Positions 7,753 through 14,808 of a stretch of DNA of 64,000 nt are shown piece by piece. The notes beneath the pieces are model-generated. The model saw only the letters and a program-made list of their open reading frames with translations, made no database searches and was not told the DNA's origin. The translations under genes were made by a program, and so were the position numbers. How positions within the stretch are numbered: the first letter of the stretch is position 1; every line of letters starts with the position of its first letter. Source of the DNA: JAHEJA01 sp965656445 (GTDB lineage: Bacteria; Pseudomonadota; Alphaproteobacteria; Rhodobacterales; Rhodobacteraceae); NCBI GenBank assembly GCA_965656445.1, contig CBFHKO010000003.1, positions 169,060-233,059 on the forward strand, read 5' to 3'.

Positions 7753-9135
7753 ATGTTCCAAGAAACATCATTTGACATTGCTCAGTCAGCTCACCCAACG
7801 GTTCCTATAACCCCTGTTATATTAGCGGGCGGATTTGGAAAACGGCTCTGGCCTTTGTCCACGGAGTGCACCCCAAAACAATTTGCCGTCACCCGACATG
7901 GCAAAAGCCTTTATCAAGCGACACTTGAACGGCTTATGGGGACTGGCTATCGCGATCCGATTGTTGTGGCGCATCTTGATCATTGGGACGCTCTCATGGC
8001 GCATACCAAGGAAAAGGCTGCGAGCTTTTTGTTGGAACCTATGAGCAAGAATACTGCGGCGAGTGTGCTGATTGCTGCCCTTACATGTTCTGATGAGACC
8101 CCTGATGACGTCATGCTGATTTGTCCCGCCGATCACGACATTCCCGATGCCGTGGCCTTGAGGCAGGTTGTTGATCAAGCTGTGCCCCACGCCTTGGCCA
8201 AAAAAATTGTGACCTTTGGAATTTCGCCAACAGAGGCTTCTTCTGAGTACGGTTATATCACGCCAGAGGGTCAATTCATTGAAAAGCCGCCTCGATTGGT
8301 TGCAAAGAGGCTTATTGACGAAGGGGCCCAATGGAATTCAGGGATTTTCCTCGCCATGGCGTCAACCGTGATTGATCACTTCAAAAGCTCTCAGCCTGAG
8401 CTGTTTGAACGGGTCCATACGGCATGGGCGGCACAATCATCGCATGCAAATGCGGATATTATGGACCGTGACATCTGGAATAGTTTGCCGAATATTTCCT
8501 TTGATCATGCGATCATGACTTATTGCACGGATTTGGCTTGTCTCCCTCTGGGAGCCGAGTGGAGCGATTTGGGGTCTTGGTCACATATCGACACGATCCT
8601 CCCCTCGGATCAGGCCCAATACATTGAGTGTGACAACACAAGTTTGAAAACAACGGTTCCAGATCAAGCGATTGTGGGCATCGGTTTGCGCAACATCAAA
8701 GCGGTAGCTACCTCAGAGGCCATTCTTATCTTTGATGAGGCGCATTTGGGGGATATCTCAAAAATTGATCTGAGCCACCTGCCCCAACCACGACCACGTC
8801 ATAGCTATCGTCCTTGGGGACAGTTTGAATGCCTCTCGCGCGGAGACAGATATCAGGTCAAAAAGATCACGGTCCACCCAAATGAAGTCCTCTCGCTACA
8901 GGCCCATCATCATCGCGCGGAACATTGGATCGTTGTTCAGGGAACCGCTCAGGTGACGCGGGGCGATAAAACATTTCTCATCAGTGAAAACCAATCCACC
9001 TATATTCCACTCGGCGAAACACATCGCTTGGAAAACCCAGGTAAAATTCCATTGGAATTGATTGAGGTACAGACAGGATGTTATCTTGGCGAAGACGACA
9101 TTATCCGCTACGAAGATCGGTATAATCGTTTCTAA
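7753..9135 (+). CDS. manC: Mannose-1-phosphate guanylyltransferase / mannose-6-phosphate isomerase
   Basis: This 460-residue bifunctional enzyme (ManC/CpsB/AlgA type) makes GDP-mannose for surface polysaccharide. The N-terminal nucleotidyltransferase shows I-L-A-G-G, L-W-P-L-S and P-K-Q-F, with F-V-E-K-P replaced by F-I-E-K-P. The catalytic loop reads G-G-F-G-K-R-L-W-P where most relatives have G-G-S-G-T-R. The C-terminal cupin (about residues 355-455) carries the type II phosphomannose isomerase pattern: S-L-Q-A-H-H-H-R-A-E-H-W, V-V-Q-G-T-A and I-P-L-G-E-T-H-R. AGAGG precedes the ATG. No glycosyltransferases lie nearby, so it is not in a polysaccharide cluster. Confidence 0.92.
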   Translation: MFQETSFDIAQSAHPTVPITPVILAGGFGKRLWPLSTECTPKQFAVTRHGKSLYQATLERLMGTGYRDPIVVAHLDHWDALMAHTKEKAASFLLEPMSKNTAASVLIAALTCSDETPDDVMLICPADHDIPDAVALRQVVDQAVPHALAKKIVTFGISPTEASSEYGYITPEGQFIEKPPRLVAKRLIDEGAQWNSGIFLAMASTVIDHFKSSQPELFERVHTAWAAQSSHANADIMDRDIWNSLPNISFDHAIMTYCTDLACLPLGAEWSDLGSWSHIDTILPSDQAQYIECDNTSLKTTVPDQAIVGIGLRNIKAVATSEAILIFDEAHLGDISKIDLSHLPQPRPRHSYRPWGQFECLSRGDRYQVKKITVHPNEVLSLQAHHHRAEHWIVVQGTAQVTRGDKTFLISENQSTYIPLGETHRLENPGKIPLELIEVQTGCYLGEDDIIRYEDRYNRF

Positions 9136-9147
9136 TGGTTTGGCTCA

Positions 9148-9285
9148 ATGAATTACCGATGGCTCATACGGGCGTCCAAATGGGCGCGAAACCCACCCAG
9201 CCTAATGCGGGTCTATTTGGTATTTGGCATCGTCGCGCTTTGCCTGTGCCTAATTGGGCTAGAATATTTAGGTCTATTGCCATAG
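9148..9285 (+). CDS. 45-residue conserved-looking membrane peptide
   Basis: This small gene lies 12 nt after manC and was read directly from the sequence. A basic, tryptophan-rich amphipathic start (R-W-L-I-R-A-S-K-W-A-R-N-P-P-S) is followed by one transmembrane helix (V-Y-L-V-F-G-I-V-A-L-C-L-C-L-I-G) and a short tail ending in L-L-P. The W-A-R-N-P-P-S block followed by a helix resembles small Rhodobacterales proteins known to me only as hypotheticals. The ribosome binding site is weak, so coupling to manC is possible. Function is unknown. Confidence 0.6.
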   Translation: MNYRWLIRASKWARNPPSLMRVYLVFGIVALCLCLIGLEYLGLLP

Positions 9286-9341
9286 TGGATGGCATTGCCA
9301 ACTCGGGGACATGGCAAGGTCAGAATGAGCCCGCTTGAGGG

Positions 9342-10295
9342 TTAAGCGGTGCCCAGCTTTTCCAAACGCGCGGCGCGCAGACGGGCGAAATCATCCCCTG
9401 CATGATAGGATGAACGCGTCAACGGTGTTGCTGACACCATCAAAAAGCCTTTGCCATAGGCGGCTTTTTCATAGGCTGCAAATTCATCTGGGTGCACAAA
9501 GCGATCAACTGCGTGGTGTTTTGGTGTTGGCTGCAAATATTGGCCAATCGTTAGAAAATCAATGTCAGCGGCGCGCATGTCATCCATCACCTGAATGACC
9601 GCTTGGCGGTCTTCGCCCAATCCAACCATAATGCCTGATTTCGTGAACATTGAAGGGTCCAATTCCTTGACCCGTTGCAACAGACGCAAGGAATGGAAAT
9701 ACCGCGCGCCTGCGCGGACTTCGGGGTAAAGGCCTGGAACTGTTTCTAGGTTGTGGTTAAAAACATCAGGGCGCGCTTCAACGACGGTTTCCAAGACCTT
9801 GGGATCACAGCGCAAGAAATCTGGTGTCAGAATTTCAATCGTTGTCTCTGGGCTTCTGTGACGCACGGCGCGGATGGTTTGAGCAAAATGCTCAGCCCCG
9901 CCATCCTCGACATCATCGCGGTCCACAGAGGTAATCACAACATGTTTGAGGCCAAGCTTGGCCACTGCATCCGCAACACGACCTGGTTCAAAGACGTCTA
10001 AATCTTCGGGTGGTTTCCCCGTTGCAATGTTACAAAACGAACAGGCCCGTGTACAAATTTCGCCCATGATCATCATCGTGGCGTGCCCTTGAGACCAGCA
10101 TTCGCCGACATTCGGACAGCCTGCCTCTTCGCAGACCGTCACCAGTTTGTTTTCCCGCATAATATCGCGTGTTTGCTTGTAGCCCTCTGACACAGGCGCC
10201 TTCACACGGATCCAATCCGGTTTCTTGGGCTGTGCATTATCTGGGCGATGCGCCTTTTCAGGGTGGCGCTGCTCGGGGACTTTCAAATCACGCAT
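9342..10295 (-). CDS. lipA: Lipoyl synthase
   Basis: LipA is a radical SAM enzyme that inserts two sulfurs into protein-bound octanoate to make lipoate. The protein is 317 residues from the ATG at 10295, which has AGAGG 8 nt upstream; the frame extends seven codons further without a good site. The auxiliary cluster cysteines are in C-E-E-A-G-C-P-N-V-G-E-C. The radical SAM motif is C-T-R-A-C-S-F-C. V-I-T-S-V-D-R-D-D and the C-terminal R-S-S-Y-H-A-G are typical of the family. Confidence 0.97.
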   Translation of the reverse strand: MRDLKVPEQRHPEKAHRPDNAQPKKPDWIRVKAPVSEGYKQTRDIMRENKLVTVCEEAGCPNVGECWSQGHATMMIMGEICTRACSFCNIATGKPPEDLDVFEPGRVADAVAKLGLKHVVITSVDRDDVEDGGAEHFAQTIRAVRHRSPETTIEILTPDFLRCDPKVLETVVEARPDVFNHNLETVPGLYPEVRAGARYFHSLRLLQRVKELDPSMFTKSGIMVGLGEDRQAVIQVMDDMRAADIDFLTIGQYLQPTPKHHAVDRFVHPDEFAAYEKAAYGKGFLMVSATPLTRSSYHAGDDFARLRAARLEKLGTA

Positions 10296-10465
10296 GAAAC
10301 AAACCTCTTTTTGCACCTCATATCATAAACACGGCCTCAACCAAGCCCCTTTCCTGCATATCTGTCATGCAAGCTAGAAATAAGGTTGAGAGATTTTTAC
10401 ACCTCATGCCGTAAATTGGCAAAGAATTTGCAGATAGGCATGGGACTCTAACAGGAGAAACACGT

Positions 10466-10597
10466 ATGTCTTTTGCAAAACTTAAAACTTGGTTTCAAAC
10501 CACATCGCCCGCGACCCCAATGGTCAAGATCGTTATTTTGAATGAAAATGGCGAAACCAAAAGTGAAACCACTCAGGCGCTTTCTGCCTATTTATGA
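10466..10597 (+). CDS. 43-residue hypothetical protein
   Basis: A small gene with AGGAG 8 nt before its ATG. The product starts M-S-F-A-K-L-K-T-W-F and has a short beta-like stretch (M-V-K-I-V-I-L-N-E-N-G-E) and a polar C-terminus. No membrane segment or family is recognised. Its 3' end overlaps the convergent gene at 10592 by 6 bp. The support is the strong ribosome binding site and intact frame. Confidence 0.5.
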   Translation: MSFAKLKTWFQTTSPATPMVKIVILNENGETKSETTQALSAYL

Positions 10598-10822
10598 GTG
10601 CTGCTCACTTGGCTGGCGTCGTTCAGCCAGCCATCGCACGACCCCCAGAACAGAGCCAACACCAATGATGCCAAGACCCAAGGACATTGGGCTTGGCATT
10701 TTTGATGCCAATACCACAATGCTTTGCGGCTGAAGGTACATACAGACCATCAAAAAGAAGCCGATAAACATGAAAATCCGTATTCTGATGCGGGTACACA
10801 TTGTACAGGGTCTATAGGTCAT
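10592..10822 (-). CDS. 76-residue membrane protein
   Basis: This small protein has a basic N-terminus (with C-T-M-C-T-R-I-R-I-R) and two predicted membrane helices, about residues 14-28 and 45-63, separated by a short polar loop. AAGG precedes the ATG at 10822. The gene starts 3 nt after the stop of the FliT-like gene, so it is the last gene of a three-gene minus-strand unit (11334 to 10592). No family is recognised. Confidence 0.55.
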   Translation of the reverse strand: MTYRPCTMCTRIRIRIFMFIGFFLMVCMYLQPQSIVVLASKMPSPMSLGLGIIGVGSVLGVVRWLAERRQPSEQHS

Positions 10823-10825
10823 AGT

Positions 10826-11149
10826 TTAACCCTTGCTCGAATATACGAGACGCAATTTGACGTCTTTTTTGAACTTCATGTTGAGCTTTTTGCGCTCTTC
10901 ATCGACCAATTCAGCTGTCTTTTTCACTGTTGTCATGGCGTCGATCAGGGCATCAAGACCGTCAGGCGCAGTTTCCCCCTGCAATTCCATTGTCGCAATC
11001 AATTCTAGGGCCGTGTGCCGCAAGGTGTGATCGAGTTGTTGCACACGATCAAAATCACCCGTGAGCGCCGCTTCGGATAACTGGTCAGCGATGCCTGTGA
11101 TGCGGTCACAGAGGGATTGATTGAACGCCATGCTCGAATACTCAATCAT
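10826..11149 (-). CDS. 107-residue helical protein, FliT-like
   Basis: This all-helical, soluble protein contains a pattern resembling FliT-type flagellar chaperones: a helix with A-L-T-G-D-F-D-R-V-Q-Q-L-D-H-T-L-R, then a second helix, then the charged segment D-E-E-R-K-K-L-N-M-K-F-K-K. The ATG overlaps the preceding stop (TAATG), so it is translationally coupled to the FliS-like gene at 11149-11334. The second Met (M-A-F-N-Q-S) is an alternative start. No other flagellar genes are in the window. The assignment rests on gene order and helix pattern only. Confidence 0.5.
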   Translation of the reverse strand: MIEYSSMAFNQSLCDRITGIADQLSEAALTGDFDRVQQLDHTLRHTALELIATMELQGETAPDGLDALIDAMTTVKKTAELVDEERKKLNMKFKKDVKLRLVYSSKG

Positions 11150-11334
11150 TATTTGTCACCGTCAACACGCGGTCCAATTTCTTCCCATGCAGAAAGAATG
11201 CCTTGGATGGCAGTTCGGGCTTGTGAAAGTTCGGGATCAGGTTCCCGGCGGAAGGCTTTGAGAACTTGCAACCGAGAATATTCGTAGACTTGGAACAAGG
11301 AAGTCGCCAATTCGCCACCTGTTTCGTAATCCAA
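11149..11334 (-). CDS. Short FliS-like protein (C-terminal half only)
   Basis: The 61-residue product aligns by eye with the second half of the flagellin chaperone FliS: G-G-E-L-A-T-S-L-F-Q-V-Y-E-Y-S-R-L-Q-V, an acidic linker, then A-W-E-E-I. Normal FliS is about 130 residues, and the first helices are absent. The only possible start in frame is a TTG at 11334; an in-frame stop lies at 11362-11364. It is either a truncated gene or a small family of its own. It is coupled by TAATG to the FliT-like gene, the usual fliS-fliT order. Confidence 0.45.
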   Translation of the reverse strand: MDYETGGELATSLFQVYEYSRLQVLKAFRREPDPELSQARTAIQGILSAWEEIGPRVDGDK

Positions 11335-11439
11335 ACTCGATTTATTTTCCTCATTATTTTTTCAGCCAAAGGCCATTCTGGCGTTGTTTTTGCAAAGTGA
11401 GTGCCAAGTCGGAAAAAAATATCCAAAGAGGTGAAAAAA

Positions 11440-12372
11440 ATGCCCCGCGCATCAAAAATAGAACCTGCTGTTATAACAGAGTACCAAGAGCATATGTCTC
11501 AGGCGGCAAGAACGGCCCTCAGACGGCTACGACGTCCAGATGCCCTTGATGTGAGCGAAGCCTTGGGCGAGGCGTTTTCTCGTGAAAAGGATGATGAACG
11601 CAGACGCCTGTTAACGGCGACACGCATTCACCTACTGAATGAGCAGTTGCTAAAACTAGATGTCTCAGAAGAGCCCAAAAAGCCAAAGCCTGTGAAAAAA
11701 GCCAAGCCAAAACCACCACCACCTGAGCCAGAACCGGAGCCCATTCCCGAGCCAGAGCCCAAGAAACCGGCGAAGGAAGCCGTCTTGAATACGATGGACC
11801 TGGATGCGGCGGCAATGCTCATGGGCGGATTTGGCGAGGAAGAAGAGGTTGCAGAAGCAGCACCAGAGCCAGCACCTGAACCCAGCACAGCCATGGATGA
11901 AATGGCCGCCTTATTCGCAAGTGACGACGACGACACGCCCGCAGAGCCCGAGCCCGCGGCTGAGGACCCCTTCGCCGAGCTCGCGGCCCTTGGCGGGGAT
12001 GAGGCAACGGAAACCGCCCCAAGTGATGATCCCTTTGCAGAACTTGCAAGCCTAAGCGACACGCCATCTGATACCATATCTGAAACTGTGGCGAGCGCGG
12101 ATCCTTTTGCGGAGCTCGCAGACCTTAGCGCGGATCAAGGCAGTGATCAAACAAACCTCGATCCATTCGCGGAGCTTGCAGCACTCGATGACGCTCCTCA
12201 AACGGAGGAGACGACCAAAGAGGATCCTTTCGCAGAACTCGCAGCTCTTGGCGACGCCGAAACGCCCCCCGCCCCAAGCGATGACCCTTTTGCACAGCTA
12301 GCGGATTTAGATGACGCAACACCCAGTAATGATTACGACCCCTTCGCAGATGATGAGGACGCAAAAACATGA
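11440..12372 (+). CDS. Acidic repeat protein with seven DPF motifs
   Basis: This 310-residue protein of unknown family starts at the ATG at 11440, which has AAGAGG upstream; the frame is open 13 codons further. Residues 1-75 are basic and helical (R-R-L-R-R-P-D-A-L-D-V-S-E-A-L). Residues 78-112 are a Lys/Pro/Glu hinge (P-K-P-P-P-P-E-P-E-P). The rest is strongly acidic, with repeats built on D-P-F-A-E-L-A at about residues 176, 197, 221, 241 and 262, D-P-F-A-Q-L-A at 282 and D-P-F-A-D at 300. Such evenly spaced short motifs in a disordered tail suggest repeated docking sites. No signal peptide or membrane segment is seen. It is the first gene of a unit with the next two. Confidence 0.7.
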   Translation: MPRASKIEPAVITEYQEHMSQAARTALRRLRRPDALDVSEALGEAFSREKDDERRRLLTATRIHLLNEQLLKLDVSEEPKKPKPVKKAKPKPPPPEPEPEPIPEPEPKKPAKEAVLNTMDLDAAAMLMGGFGEEEEVAEAAPEPAPEPSTAMDEMAALFASDDDDTPAEPEPAAEDPFAELAALGGDEATETAPSDDPFAELASLSDTPSDTISETVASADPFAELADLSADQGSDQTNLDPFAELAALDDAPQTEETTKEDPFAELAALGDAETPPAPSDDPFAQLADLDDATPSNDYDPFADDEDAKT

Positions 12373-12542
12373 GTACTCTCAAATCCCAATCCCCCTCTTA
12401 CAATGCCGATTTCATTGCAGATAGTGATGAAACAGAAGAGGAATATTTCGCTCAAATCCGCTCATCAGATCGGTTTGAGCAAGAAATTAATGAAACTCTA
12501 ACGTCTTCTGATACACATACATCCACAGAGTCGAATAACTAA
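12369..12542 (+). CDS. 57-residue acidic protein coupled to the repeat protein
   Basis: The start overlaps the previous stop (ATGA), so translation is coupled. The product is acidic and rich in Ser/Thr: M-S-T-L-K-S, then Y-N-A-D-F-I-A-D-S-D-E-T-E-E-E, and a tail S-S-D-T-H-T-S-T-E-S-N-N. The lipoprotein gene follows after 9 nt. No family is recognised; the tight packing supports it as a real gene. Confidence 0.55.
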   Translation: MSTLKSQSPSYNADFIADSDETEEEYFAQIRSSDRFEQEINETLTSSDTHTSTESNN

Positions 12543-12551
12543 GGATATCCG

Positions 12552-12908
12552 ATGCGCCTGATATTTGCTTTGGGTCTTGCTGTCGCTAGCTTAACCGCCT
12601 GCGGCACCCCAGAAGAACAGCAGACACGTGCGCTTTGCACGGCGGAGTGGATGGATAAAATTCCACCCAAAACCGAGCTGCGCTTGGTGACCAATCGGTA
12701 TTATGAACTGGTGCCGACTGGAAAATCGATCTGTGTCACCGAAGGCAATCGAACGACCTGCCAAGATGAAATGAAGCGTGACTGGGTTGAGCGTCAGGAA
12801 ATCGAGGATGTTGACCTTAATGGACCAGAACGGGCGGCACAGATCAAAGCCTGCACGCTAAAGCAATGCCTTGCCAATTACGGCAACGCCGAGTGTTCCA
12901 CCTCTTAA
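12552..12908 (+). CDS. Small cysteine-containing lipoprotein
   Basis: This 118-residue exported protein has a lipobox L-T-A-C at residues 14-17, after a short basic and hydrophobic signal, so it should be lipidated at Cys17. The mature part has further cysteines at C-T-A-E-W, S-I-C-V-T, T-T-C-Q-D, K-A-C-T-L-K-Q-C and A-E-C-S, enough for several disulfides. AAGGA precedes the start. It ends the unit begun at 11440. Function is unknown. Confidence 0.8.
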   Translation: MRLIFALGLAVASLTACGTPEEQQTRALCTAEWMDKIPPKTELRLVTNRYYELVPTGKSICVTEGNRTTCQDEMKRDWVERQEIEDVDLNGPERAAQIKACTLKQCLANYGNAECSTS

Positions 12909-13124
12909 ATGCCTGAAAACGACATGCGTCGCAAATGTGTTAGACAGATTGTCGCAGCCTTGCTCTAGTGACTCGCAACAGTCGAGGTCGCAGATGCAGT
13001 CACAGTGGTCACAAATTGCCCTGATTTCGCGTACAATAGGTGCCGAGCGTGGTCGCGCTGCGCGGGGTCGTCCCGTTTAGGGCGCAATCAAACTGCTCTT
13101 TTGATCTAACTTCAGGAAAATAAA

Positions 13125-14663
13125 ATGACCCAAATGCAATCTCGCCGCGCAGGTGGCCGAGCCGCCCGTCGTGTTGCCCGCTCGAACCCTTTAGCCGACG
13201 CCATGCGTCCCGTGCGCCCAGGTATGAGCAGCGGCACCTATTCCCCTCTCAGCCCAGAGGCCATGACACGCATTCACCACGCTGTTTTAGATGCGCTGGA
13301 ACATATCGGGCTTGCCGATGCCCCTCAGAGCGGCATTGATTACATAGTGAAAGCAGGCGCAATCTTGGGCGATGATGGTCGCCTCCGCTTTCCGCGGGCC
13401 TTGATTGAGGACACGATTGCCAAGGCGCGCAAAGATATCACTCTGTATGGCCGCGATCCAAAGCATGACATGGACCTTCAAGGACACCGCGTTCATTATG
13501 GTACCGCAGGAGCCGCCGTTCATGTCGTTGACGTCGAAGCGCGCAATTACCGCGAAAGCACGGTTCAAGACCTCTTTGATGCAGCGCGGATTACTGATCA
13601 GCTGGATAATATCCACTTTTTGCAACGCCCTATGGTGTGCCGCGATATTACCGACAACCGCGAGATGGATTACAACACAGTTTATGCCTGTTGTTCTGGC
13701 ACGACAAAACACATCGGCACATCCTTTACGGAACCCAGCTACGTCAAAGATGCGATTGAGATGTTGCATCTGATTGCAGGCGGCGAAGACAAGTGGCGTG
13801 AGCGTCCATTCATGTCGAATTCAAACTGTTTCGTCGTTCCGCCAATGAAATTTGCCACCGAAAGCTGTTTGGTGATGGAAGAATGCATCAAATATGGCAT
13901 GCCAGTGCTGTTGCTCAGCGCAGGTCAAGCGGGCGCAACGGCCCCCGCACCAATCGCAGGCGCTATCGTTCAAGCGGTCGCCGAATGTTTGGCAGGCTTG
14001 GTCTATGTGCATGCCATTGATCCAACACACCCCGTGATCTTTGGAACATGGCCTTTTGTGTCTGATCTGCGCACAGGCGCCATGTCAGGTGGGAGCGGCG
14101 AACAAGCCCTGCTCACGGCTGGATGTGCGCAAATGCACAAATACTATGGGTTTCCCGGTGGCGCGGCCGCAGGCATTGCGGATGCAAAATTGCCGGACAT
14201 GCAAGCGGGATGGGAACAAGCGACATCAAATGTGATGGCAGGCCTCTCTGGTTTGAATATGGTCTATGAAGCTGCAGGTATGCATGCCTCATTGCTTGGA
14301 TTTTGTATGGAATCCCTCATTCTGGGCGATGATCTCATTGGCCAAGCCCTGCGCTGTGTGCGAGGGATAGAAGTCACAGAAGACACAGTGAGCCTAGAGG
14401 TGATCCGCAAAACCTGTCTTGAAGGGCCGGGGCATTACCTTGGATCGGATCAAACGCTAAGCTTGATGCAAACAGAATACCTCTATCCCGAATTGGGGGA
14501 TCGCACCTCACCCAAAGAATGGGATGAACTGGGCAAACCTGATCTCATCGCTAAGGCCATTGCCAAAAAAGAACGTATTTTGGCAGAACGCTCAGCGGCG
14601 GCATTAGATCCGGTGGTTGATGCCAAAATTCGGGAACAATTTACAATACATTTACAAACATAA
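13125..14663 (+). CDS. Trimethylamine methyltransferase family protein (non-pyrrolysine MttB homologue)
   Basis: This cytosolic corrinoid-dependent methyltransferase of the MttB superfamily has 512 residues and no internal amber codon, so it is of the non-pyrrolysine type. Characterised relatives demethylate glycine betaine or similar quaternary amines and pass the methyl to a corrinoid protein. The basic N-terminus (R-R-A-G-G-R-A-A-R-R) is typical of roseobacter members. Motifs seen include H-Y-G-T-A-G-A-A, G-G-S-G-E-Q-A-L-L and Y-G-F-P-G-G-A-A. No corrinoid protein is adjacent, but a candidate activation protein is encoded at 28488. The exact substrate is not readable. Confidence 0.85.
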   Translation: MTQMQSRRAGGRAARRVARSNPLADAMRPVRPGMSSGTYSPLSPEAMTRIHHAVLDALEHIGLADAPQSGIDYIVKAGAILGDDGRLRFPRALIEDTIAKARKDITLYGRDPKHDMDLQGHRVHYGTAGAAVHVVDVEARNYRESTVQDLFDAARITDQLDNIHFLQRPMVCRDITDNREMDYNTVYACCSGTTKHIGTSFTEPSYVKDAIEMLHLIAGGEDKWRERPFMSNSNCFVVPPMKFATESCLVMEECIKYGMPVLLLSAGQAGATAPAPIAGAIVQAVAECLAGLVYVHAIDPTHPVIFGTWPFVSDLRTGAMSGGSGEQALLTAGCAQMHKYYGFPGGAAAGIADAKLPDMQAGWEQATSNVMAGLSGLNMVYEAAGMHASLLGFCMESLILGDDLIGQALRCVRGIEVTEDTVSLEVIRKTCLEGPGHYLGSDQTLSLMQTEYLYPELGDRTSPKEWDELGKPDLIAKAIAKKERILAERSAAALDPVVDAKIREQFTIHLQT

Positions 14664-14668
14664 ATCAT

Positions 14669-14715
14669 CAAAGAGGCGGTTATAGTGCAGTAAACGCGCG
14701 AAAACCGCCTCTTTG
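14669..14715 (+). terminator. Long perfect stem-loop after the methyltransferase gene
   Basis: The perfect 13-bp arms CAAAGAGGCGGTT (14669-14681) and AACCGCCTCTTTG (14703-14715) flank a 21-nt loop. It begins 5 nt after the stop codon. There is no T tract after the full arm, but the 3' arm itself ends in CTTTG. It may act as a terminator or as an RNA-stabilising hairpin. Confidence 0.6.
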
Positions 14716-14808
14716 GGATATTTATCGATCTGCGACCCATTAGGCACTGGTCTTTTCAAGCGGTTCGGGTTAGGCCGCGCGCAAGACTATTTAAAGGACG
14801 CCTGACAT

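Noticed and set aside
11142..11426. 94-residue ORF overlapping the FliS-like gene in another frame
   Set aside because: No recognisable pattern. The overlapping 61-residue frame matches FliS and is coupled to the next gene. A frameshift joining the two was considered, but the upstream part does not look like FliS.
11930..12360. Tandem repeat region as a mobile or phase-variable element
   Set aside because: The repeats are in frame, diverged at DNA level and code for the DPFAELA motifs, so they are protein repeats rather than a slippage-prone array.
13125..14663. Pyrrolysine-containing MttB
   Set aside because: The frame has no internal TAG, so it is the non-pyrrolysine type.
14669..14715. 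Start of a CRISPR or repeat array
   Set aside because: The 13-bp inverted repeat occurs once only, with no spaced direct copies; it is a single stem-loop.
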